Assembly: GCF_007677725.1 (NCBI RefSeq)
Contig: NZ_VEDF01000016.1
Location: 1 to 64,000, forward strand
Origin: Pseudomonas sp. URMO17WK12:I11
Lineage (GTDB): Bacteria; Pseudomonadota; Gammaproteobacteria; Pseudomonadales; Pseudomonadaceae
Direction of reading: 5' to 3'
Length of the DNA: 64,000 bases
Below, piece by piece: positions 17,192-23,917 of the stretch; position 1 is the stretch's first letter, and each line of letters begins with the position of its first letter. Under the pieces are notes generated by a model. It was given only the letters and a program-made list of their open reading frames with translations, did no database searches and was not told the DNA's origin. The position numbers and the translations under genes are program-made.

Positions 17192-17245
17192 ATATGTGGG
17201 ATAGCATTTTACATATTGGAATTGTCCGCTCTTCAGGTTTATAGT
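17192..17245 (+). promoter_or_regulatory. Probable dgo operon promoter with upstream dyad
   Basis: A sigma-70-like pair is visible: TTGGAA at 17216-17221 and TATAGT at 17240-17245 with an 18-base spacer, 38 bases before the dgoK start. Directly upstream is an inverted repeat ATATGT (17192-17197) and ACATAT (17211-17216) with a 13-base spacer. It is a candidate operator for the IclR regulator encoded at the end of the cluster. Function is inferred from position only. Confidence 0.55.
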
Positions 17246-17283
17246 CGCCCGCACTCACTGCCAAAAACAAAACAGGTGAAGCG

Positions 17284-18258
17284 ATGCAAGCGCAATTGAT
17301 CGCGCTCGACTGGGGAACCACCTCCCTGCGTGCCTACAAACTCGCCGCCGCTGGCCAGGTGCTGGAATCTCGCGCCTCGCCGCACGGCATCATGCAACTG
17401 CCCAGCACCCCACGGCTGATCAACGGCACGCTGTGCAGCGATGGTTTCGAACTGGCCTTCGCGCAGGCCTGCGCTGACTGGCTGGCGACCGACCCGGCCC
17501 TGCCGGTGATCGCCTGCGGCATGGTCGGCAGCGCCCAGGGCTGGCGCGAGGCGACCTACCGCGACACACCGGCCAACGTCGCCAGCCTCGGCGCTGCCCT
17601 GCAGACGCTGCGCAGCGTGTGCGGCGTCGACGTACACATCGTGCCTGGGGTGATGCAACGCTCGGCGCTGCCCAACGTCATGCGCGGTGAAGAAACCCAA
17701 GTGCTCGGCGCACTTGCCGAGCTGCCCAACGACGATGTGCTGATCGGCCTGCCAGGCAGCCATTCGAAGTGGGTGCAGGTGGCCGACGGGTGCATCGTGC
17801 AGTTCGACACCTTCATGACCGGCGAGCTGTTCGCCGTGCTCAGCGAACACAGCATCCTTGGCCGCACCCAGCAGCGCGGCGGCGCGTTCGATGCAGCGGC
17901 GTTCGACCGCGGCGTGCAGGTCGCGCAGTCGGCCGAGGGCAACAGCGGCCCGTTGTCGACCCTGTTCAGCGCCCGCACCTTGGGCCTGACGGGCGCACTC
18001 AGCGGCGCAGCCCAGGCTGATTACCTCTCTGGGCTGTTGATTGGCCATGAGCTCGCCGCCCTGGCCCAGCTGCAGCGTCAGCGCCGCCCTGGCGCGCCGT
18101 TGCCGGCCGTGCTGCTGATCGGCAATGGCCCGCTGTGCACCCGCTACTGCCGTGCCCTGCAGGCCTGCGGCTTCGGCCGTGTCAGCGTGGCCGCGCACGC
18201 CACCGAACGTGGCCTGTGGCAACTGGCAGTGGCCGCGGGCCTGATCCAACCCACCTGA
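17284..18258 (+). CDS. dgoK: 2-dehydro-3-deoxygalactonokinase
   Basis: A 324-residue DgoK-family kinase of the ASKHA fold. It phosphorylates 2-keto-3-deoxy-D-galactonate to the 6-phosphate. The N-terminal phosphate-1 motif ALDWGTTSLRAYKL (7-20) and the central LPGSHSKWVQV segment are family signatures. AGGTGAAG precedes the ATG. It is the first gene of the dgoK-dgoA-dgoD-dgoT set, with 13 bases to dgoA. Size and order match other Pseudomonas galactonate clusters. Confidence 0.93.
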   Translation: MQAQLIALDWGTTSLRAYKLAAAGQVLESRASPHGIMQLPSTPRLINGTLCSDGFELAFAQACADWLATDPALPVIACGMVGSAQGWREATYRDTPANVASLGAALQTLRSVCGVDVHIVPGVMQRSALPNVMRGEETQVLGALAELPNDDVLIGLPGSHSKWVQVADGCIVQFDTFMTGELFAVLSEHSILGRTQQRGGAFDAAAFDRGVQVAQSAEGNSGPLSTLFSARTLGLTGALSGAAQADYLSGLLIGHELAALAQLQRQRRPGAPLPAVLLIGNGPLCTRYCRALQACGFGRVSVAAHATERGLWQLAVAAGLIQPT

Positions 18259-18271
18259 AAGGAGTCCCGAC

Positions 18272-18892
18272 ATGCTCGAACAAGCACTGGCGCACAATGG
18301 CCTGATCGCGATCCTGCGCGGCCTGCAGCCGCACGAAGCGCCGTCGATCGGTCAAGCCCTGTATGACGCAGGTTTTCGCATCATCGAAGTCCCGCTCAAT
18401 TCCCCCGCGCCCCTGGACAGCATTCGCACGCTGCGCAACTGCTTGCCCGCCGATTGCCTGATCGGCGCCGGCACCGTGCTGAGCGCCGCACAGGTCGGGC
18501 AGGTCAAGCAGGCGGGCGGGCAACTGATCGTCATGCCCCATAGCGATGCCCAGGTATTGCGCGCGGCCAAGGCAGCGGGCCTGTACCTGGCGCCGGGTGT
18601 CGCCACGCCCACCGAAGCCTTTGCCGCGCTGGCCGAAGGCGCCGACGTGCTCAAGCTATTCCCCGCCGAGCAGATGGGCCCGGCAGTGGTCAAGGCGTGG
18701 CTCGCCGTGCTGCCGGCCGGCACCGTGCTGGCGCCGGTGGGCGGCGTGACCCCCGACAACCTCCAGCACTTCCATGCCGCTGGTGCCAGAGGCTTCGGCC
18801 TTGGCTCCGGCCTGTACAAGCCAGGCATGACGCCCGAGCAGGTCGCCGCCACTGCCAAGGCGTACGTGACCGCTTGGCATGCCCTGAGCTGA
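18272..18892 (+). CDS. dgoA: 2-dehydro-3-deoxy-6-phosphogalactonate aldolase
   Basis: A 206-residue class I aldolase with a TIM-barrel fold of the KDPG/KDPGal family. It splits KDPGal to pyruvate and glyceraldehyde 3-phosphate. E39 in IIEVPLNSP and the Schiff-base K128 in DVLKLFPAEQ match the catalytic pair of E. coli DgoA. GAGTCC-type weak ribosome site AAAGGAG lies just upstream. It is located between the kinase and dehydratase genes. Confidence 0.93.
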   Translation: MLEQALAHNGLIAILRGLQPHEAPSIGQALYDAGFRIIEVPLNSPAPLDSIRTLRNCLPADCLIGAGTVLSAAQVGQVKQAGGQLIVMPHSDAQVLRAAKAAGLYLAPGVATPTEAFAALAEGADVLKLFPAEQMGPAVVKAWLAVLPAGTVLAPVGGVTPDNLQHFHAAGARGFGLGSGLYKPGMTPEQVAATAKAYVTAWHALS

Positions 18893-18931
18893 TCCCGCCC
18901 GACGCTGCACCCCAACAAGAGAGACAAGCAG

Positions 18932-20080
18932 ATGAAAATTACCAAGTTGACCACCTTCATCGTTCCGCCGCGCTGGTGCTTCCTCAAGATCGAAACCGAC
19001 CAGGGCGTGAGCGGCTGGGGCGAACCGGTGGTCGAAGGGCGGGCGCACACGGTCGCCGCCGCCGTCGAGGAGCTGGCCGACTACCTGATCGGCAAGGACC
19101 CGCGCAACATCGAAGACATCTGGACGGTGCTCTACCGCGGCGGCTTCTACCGGGGCGGCGCCGTGCACATGAGCGCCTTGGCCGGCATCGACCAAGCGTT
19201 GTGGGATATCAAGGGCAAGGCCCTGGGCGTGTCGGTCAGCGACCTGCTCGGCGGCCAGGTTCGCGACAAGATCCGCGTCTATTCGTGGATCGGTGGTGAT
19301 CGCCCGGCCGATACCGCCCGGGCCGCGCAAGAGGCGGTAGCGCGGGGGTTCACTGCGGTGAAGATGAACGGCACCGAGGAGCTGCAATTCCTCGACACCT
19401 TCGCCAAGGTCGACCAGGCCTTGGCCAATGTCGCGGCGGTACGCGATGCGGTGGGGCCGAACGTCGGCATCGGCGTCGATTTCCACGGCCGGGTGCACAA
19501 ACCCATGGCCAAGGTGCTGATGAAGGAGCTCGACCCGTTCAAGCTGATGTTCATCGAAGAACCGGTGCTCAGCGAAAACTATGAAGCGCTAAAAGAGCTG
19601 GCGCCGCTGACCAGCACGCCGATCGCCCTGGGCGAGCGGCTGTTTTCGCGCTGGGACTTCAAGCGCGTGCTCAGCGAAGGCTACGTGGACATCATCCAAC
19701 CGGATGCTTCCCACGCTGGCGGCATCACCGAAACCCGCAAGATCGCCAACATGGCCGAGGCCTACGACGTGGCGCTGGCCCTGCATTGCCCCTTGGGGCC
19801 GATCGCCCTGGCCGCCTGCCTGCAACTCGACGCGGCTTGCTACAACGCGTTCATCCAGGAGCAGAGCCTGGGTATTCATTACAACGAAAGCAACGACCTG
19901 CTCGACTACGTGCGCGACCCCGGCGTGTTCGACTACGAGCAGGGCATGGTGAAGATCCCCAATGGCCCAGGCCTGGGCATCGAGATCAACGAGGACTATG
20001 TGATCGAGCGCGCCGCCATCGGCCACCGCTGGCGCAATCCGATCTGGCGGCATGCCGACGGCAGCTTCGCCGAATGGTGA
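18932..20080 (+). CDS. dgoD: D-galactonate dehydratase
   Basis: A 382-residue enolase-superfamily enzyme. It converts D-galactonate to 2-keto-3-deoxy-D-galactonate. Metal ligands D183 (VDFHGR), E209 (FIEEP) and E235 (GERL) and catalytic histidines H185 and H285 (LHCPLGP) fall at the same residue numbers as in E. coli DgoD, which makes this assignment secure. AAGAGAGAC lies upstream of the ATG. It is the third gene of the dgo operon. Confidence 0.96.
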   Translation: MKITKLTTFIVPPRWCFLKIETDQGVSGWGEPVVEGRAHTVAAAVEELADYLIGKDPRNIEDIWTVLYRGGFYRGGAVHMSALAGIDQALWDIKGKALGVSVSDLLGGQVRDKIRVYSWIGGDRPADTARAAQEAVARGFTAVKMNGTEELQFLDTFAKVDQALANVAAVRDAVGPNVGIGVDFHGRVHKPMAKVLMKELDPFKLMFIEEPVLSENYEALKELAPLTSTPIALGERLFSRWDFKRVLSEGYVDIIQPDASHAGGITETRKIANMAEAYDVALALHCPLGPIALAACLQLDAACYNAFIQEQSLGIHYNESNDLLDYVRDPGVFDYEQGMVKIPNGPGLGIEINEDYVIERAAIGHRWRNPIWRHADGSFAEW

Positions 20081-20138
20081 TGCCTGCGCCCTGACCGTGT
20101 TGCACCGACCTCAATAAACATAACAAGAGGCACGTCCC

Positions 20139-21449
20139 ATGCACCCGCACACCCTCACTGGGCAGGCCGCCCTGGTGGCGCCCAGCCGCAAGCGTTTTTT
20201 CATCATGCTGTTGCTGTTCATCACGGTGGTGATCAACTACCTCGACCGCAGCAACCTGTCGATCGCGGCACCGGCGTTGACCAGTGAGCTGGGCATCGAC
20301 CCGATTCACGTCGGCCTGGTGTTCTCGGCGTTCGGCTGGACCTACGCGGCCATGCAGATTCCAGGCGGCTGGCTGGTCGATCGGGTCCCGCCGCGTATCC
20401 TTTACAGCGCAGCGCTGGTGCTGTGGTCGTTGGCCACCGTGATGCTCGGATTCGTCTCGAGCTTCATCGCCCTGTTCGTCCTGCGCATGGCGGTGGGGGC
20501 GCTGGAAGCCCCGGCCTACCCGATCAACAGCCGGGTGGTCACCACCTGGTTCCCCGAGCGCGAACGGGCCACGGCCATTGGCTTCTACACCTCCGGCCAG
20601 TTCGTCGGCCTGGCTTTTCTAACGCCGGTGCTGGCCTGGCTGCAGCATGCCTTCGGCTGGCACATGGTGTTCGTCTCCACCGGCGCAGTGGGCATCCTGT
20701 GGGGTGTGATCTGGTACGCGGTGTACCGCGAGCCGCGTGATTTCAAGGGCGCCAACCCAGCGGAGATCGAGCTGATCCGCGAGGGCGGAGGGCTGGTGGA
20801 CATGCAGCGCGAGCAGAGCCAGGCCAAGGCCCGCTTCAGCTGGCTGGACCTGGGTATCGTGCTGAGCAAACGCAAGTTGTGGGGCATCTACCTGGGGCAG
20901 TTCTGCCTGAACTCGACCTTGTGGTTCTTCCTCACCTGGTTCCCCACCTACCTGGTCAAGTACCGCGGCATGGATTTCATCAAGTCCGGCCTGTTGGCGT
21001 CGCTGCCGTTTCTCGCAGCCTTCGTCGGGGTGCTGTGTTCAGGCGTATTTTCCGACTGGTTGATCCGCCGCGGCGCCAGTGTCGGCTTCGCCCGCAAGCT
21101 GCCGATCATCAGCGGTTTGTTGATTTCCACCGCGATCATCGGCGCCAACTTCGTCGAATCCACGCCGCTGGTGATCGCGTTCCTGGCGCTCGCATTCTTC
21201 GGCAACGGCCTGGCATCGATCACCTGGTCGCTGGTTTCGACCCTGGCGCCTGCGCGCTTGCTCGGCCTGACCGGAGGGGTGTTCAACTTCATCGGCAACC
21301 TCTCGGCGATCGTCACGCCCATCGTCATCGGCGTACTCGCCAGCGGCGACTCCTTCGCCCCGGCGATCACCTACATCGCCGCCTTGGCGTTGATCGGCGC
21401 GCTGTCCTACATCTTGTTGGTCGGCAAGGTCGAGCGTATCGAGTTGTAG
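20139..21449 (+). CDS. dgoT: MFS transporter, D-galactonate type
   Basis: A 436-residue protein with 12 predicted membrane segments of the anion:cation symporter branch of the MFS. TM1 has the family motif NYLDRSNLSIAAPAL, and the TM2-3 loop has GGWLVDRVPPRI. It resembles the ExuT/GudP/DgoT group of proton-coupled hexonate importers. Position after dgoD points to galactonate as substrate. The specificity is inferred from context. Confidence 0.88.
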   Translation: MHPHTLTGQAALVAPSRKRFFIMLLLFITVVINYLDRSNLSIAAPALTSELGIDPIHVGLVFSAFGWTYAAMQIPGGWLVDRVPPRILYSAALVLWSLATVMLGFVSSFIALFVLRMAVGALEAPAYPINSRVVTTWFPERERATAIGFYTSGQFVGLAFLTPVLAWLQHAFGWHMVFVSTGAVGILWGVIWYAVYREPRDFKGANPAEIELIREGGGLVDMQREQSQAKARFSWLDLGIVLSKRKLWGIYLGQFCLNSTLWFFLTWFPTYLVKYRGMDFIKSGLLASLPFLAAFVGVLCSGVFSDWLIRRGASVGFARKLPIISGLLISTAIIGANFVESTPLVIAFLALAFFGNGLASITWSLVSTLAPARLLGLTGGVFNFIGNLSAIVTPIVIGVLASGDSFAPAITYIAALALIGALSYILLVGKVERIEL

Positions 21450-21511
21450 CGGCGCCCTGCGGGCGACCATAATGGCGCCCGCCCATTTTTGCTCAACGGT
21501 ACAGGCTGCCC

Positions 21512-22303
21512 ATGCAGGAAGACCCCGCAAAAACCGCCCCCACCGGCACCCAGACCCTGCTCCGCGGCCTGGCCGTGATGCAGGCCGTGGCCGCCGGCGC
21601 GCGCGACCTCAAGGACATCGCCCGGCACATCGGCACGACCCGCAGCACGACCCACCGGCTGGCCAGCTGCCTGGTCGAAGAGCGCTACCTGCGTGTGGTG
21701 CCGCAGGTCGGCTATCTGCTCGGCCCCAAGCTGATCGAACTCGGCTTCCAGGCCCGTGAAGAGCTTGCCCTGGTGACCCTGGCCGGCCCTTATCTGGATG
21801 AGCTTTCGGCGATGACCGGTGACACCATCCACCTGGCCATCCGCGAAGGGGACGAGGTGCTGTACCTGCACAAGACCCCCGGGCGCAACGGCCCGGAAAT
21901 GCGCTCGCGAGTCGGCCATCGCATGCCGCTGGCGCGCACCGGCATCGGCAAGGCGCTGATGCTCGACGATACCGCGGCCGAGTGGCAGCGCTTGTATGAA
22001 ACCAGCCTGCCGGCGGGCGGCAAGAGCGCGTTCTGGCCGCAGCATACCGAGCAGACCTGGGCGCAGTTCGAGCAACGCATGGCCGAGTATGTGGCGGGCG
22101 GCTACGCTTTTGACCTGGAAGACAACGAACCGTCGATCCGCTGCGTGGCCGCGCCGGTGCGCGACGCCAGCCGGCGGATCGTCGCCGGGATCAGTGTGGC
22201 CAGTACCGTGCCGTACATGTCGGAAGAAAAGATGCGCGCACTGATCCCGGTGATCCAGGATGTGGCTCTCAGACTGTCGGCAGAACTTGGCCTGAAGACC
22301 TGA
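21512..22303 (+). CDS. IclR-family transcriptional regulator of the dgo cluster
   Basis: A 263-residue IclR protein. The N-terminal winged helix-turn-helix (about 15-75) includes LKDIARHIGTTRSTTHRLASCLVEERYL, and the C-terminal GAF-like effector domain has RVGHRMPLARTGIGKALM. It follows dgoT by 62 bases on the same strand, so it may be part of the operon or have its own promoter. It is the best candidate regulator of the galactonate genes; E. coli uses a GntR-type DgoR instead. It converges on nrdB across a bidirectional terminator. Confidence 0.87.
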   Translation: MQEDPAKTAPTGTQTLLRGLAVMQAVAAGARDLKDIARHIGTTRSTTHRLASCLVEERYLRVVPQVGYLLGPKLIELGFQAREELALVTLAGPYLDELSAMTGDTIHLAIREGDEVLYLHKTPGRNGPEMRSRVGHRMPLARTGIGKALMLDDTAAEWQRLYETSLPAGGKSAFWPQHTEQTWAQFEQRMAEYVAGGYAFDLEDNEPSIRCVAAPVRDASRRIVAGISVASTVPYMSEEKMRALIPVIQDVALRLSAELGLKT

Positions 22304-22374
22304 GCGCCGCTCGCGATGCGTCGTGGGTGGGGCGCTCGATTTCACCTGCGCAAGAAAGTCGCTATGCCGAATGC

Positions 22375-22402
22375 AAAAAAGGCTGCCATATGGCAGCCTT
22401 TT
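22375..22402. terminator. Bidirectional terminator between the IclR gene and nrdB
   Basis: A perfect stem GGCTGCCA/TGGCAGCC is flanked by an A6 run on the left and a T4 run on the right, so it works in both directions. The two genes converge on it. Confidence 0.88.
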
Positions 22403-22421
22403 CGATGCTTGGCCCGGACAC

Positions 22422-23675
22422 TCAGTCCCAGCTCAGCGCACCACCGGTCTGATACTCGATCACCCGCGTCTCGAAGAAGTTCTTCTCTTTCTTCAAGTCC
22501 ATGATCTCGCTCATCCATGGGAACGGGTTGGTGGTCCCTGGATACTCTTCCTTCAAGCCAATCTGGGTCAGACGACGGTTGGCGATGAACTTGAGGTAGT
22601 CCTCCATCATTGCCGCGTTCATGCCCAGTACGCCGCGTGGCATGGTGTCGCGGGCGTATTCGATCTCCAGCTGGGTCCCTTGCAGGATCATCTGGGTCGC
22701 TTCTTCCTTCATCGCCGCGTCCCACAGGTGCGGGTTCTCGATCTTGATCTGGTTGATCACATCGATGCCGAAGTTCAGGTGCATCGACTCGTCACGCAGG
22801 ATGTACTGGAACTGCTCGGCAACGCCGGTCATCTTGTTGCGACGGCCCATCGACAGGATCTGGGTGAAGCCGCAGTAGAAGAAGATGCCTTCCAGGACGC
22901 AGTAATAGGCGATCAGGTTGCGCAGCAGCTCTTTGTCGGTTTCGACGGTACCGGTGTTGAATTCCGGATCGGAGATGGCGCGGGTGTACTTCAGGCCCCA
23001 AGCGGCCTTTTTCGCCACCGACGGGATCTCGTGGTACATGTTGAAAATCTCGCCTTCATCCATGCCCAGCGACTCGATGCAGTACTGGTAGGCGTGGGTG
23101 TGGATCGCCTCTTCGAAGGCCTGGCGCAGGATGTACTGGCGGCACTCGGGGTTGGTGATCAGACGGTACACGGCCAGGGCCAGGTTGTTGGCAACCAGCG
23201 AGTCGGCGGTGGAGAAGAAGCCGAGGTTGCGCATGACGATGCGGCGCTCGTCTTCGGTCAGGCCGTCCATGCTCTTCCACAGGGCGATGTCGGCGGTCAT
23301 GTTGACCTCTTGCGGCATCCAGTGGTTGGCGCAGCCGTCCAGGTACTTCTGCCAGGCCCAGTCGTACTTGAACGGGACCAGCTGGTTGAGGTCGGCGCGG
23401 CAGTTGATCATGCGCTTTTCATCGACCGCAACGCGCGCGGCGGAGCCTTCCAGCTCGGCCAGGCCCTCGGCGACGTCGAGCGCATCGAGGGCGGCCTTGG
23501 CGCGCTTGACGGCTTCGGAGTCAGCAGCGGTAGCCGCACGGGCTTCGAGGGCGGCGGCACCGCCGGCGCTGTCGAGCTTGTCGAGGGTAGCGGCGGCATT
23601 GGCCTGCGCAGGGGTGTTGCCTTTGGCGGCGATTTCGCCGTCTTCTTCTTTGTCGAATTCGTCCCAGCTCAGCAT
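22422..23675 (-). CDS. nrdB: Class Ia ribonucleotide reductase, beta subunit
   Basis: A 417-residue R2 protein carrying the di-iron/tyrosyl-radical centre. Diagnostic stretches are DEKRMINCRADLNQL, the ARDTMPRGVLGM region and the carboxylate/histidine ligands in LRDESMHLNFG and EEAIHTHAYQYC. The first 90 or so residues form an alanine-rich extension typical of the Pseudomonas protein. AGGAG lies nine bases before the ATG at 23675; an upstream in-frame ATG at 23702 is less well supported. It is downstream of nrdA, separated by a 242-base gap with a REP remnant. Confidence 0.95.
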   Translation of the reverse strand: MLSWDEFDKEEDGEIAAKGNTPAQANAAATLDKLDSAGGAAALEARAATAADSEAVKRAKAALDALDVAEGLAELEGSAARVAVDEKRMINCRADLNQLVPFKYDWAWQKYLDGCANHWMPQEVNMTADIALWKSMDGLTEDERRIVMRNLGFFSTADSLVANNLALAVYRLITNPECRQYILRQAFEEAIHTHAYQYCIESLGMDEGEIFNMYHEIPSVAKKAAWGLKYTRAISDPEFNTGTVETDKELLRNLIAYYCVLEGIFFYCGFTQILSMGRRNKMTGVAEQFQYILRDESMHLNFGIDVINQIKIENPHLWDAAMKEEATQMILQGTQLEIEYARDTMPRGVLGMNAAMMEDYLKFIANRRLTQIGLKEEYPGTTNPFPWMSEIMDLKKEKNFFETRVIEYQTGGALSWD

Positions 23676-23837
23676 GGTGAGATTCTCCTGCTTGAGGGCC
23701 ATCTATGGAGTATGGCCGGTGGATCTTGGTTGCGGTGCGCTGCACGCAAATCTGGAGTGCCCAGAAGGGCTGGCCGAGGCTTGCAGCCACGGCTTATTGT
23801 GTCTGGCTGTGGGGGCGGCGGGCGTACCAGCCTCATT

Positions 23838-23860
23838 GCGGGTGAGCCCGCTCCCACAGG
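23838..23860. repeat. Single truncated REP element
   Basis: GCGGGTGAGCCCGCTCCCAC plus three bases matches the core of the common P. putida 35-bp REP. It lies between nrdA and nrdB and may affect the stability of the joint transcript. Confidence 0.8.
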
Positions 23861-23886
23861 GTCCGCAGTCATGCGGAAAACGCGTT

Positions 23887-23908
23887 GAGGCTTCCCGAAG
23901 AAAGCCTC
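23887..23908. other. Hairpin after the nrdA stop codon
   Basis: GAGGCTT and AAGCCTC form an inverted repeat (about 7 bp) just downstream of nrdA. There is no T-run on the minus strand, so it looks more like an mRNA-processing or stabilising stem than a terminator. Confidence 0.5.
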
Positions 23909-23917
23909 GGCCCAGCC

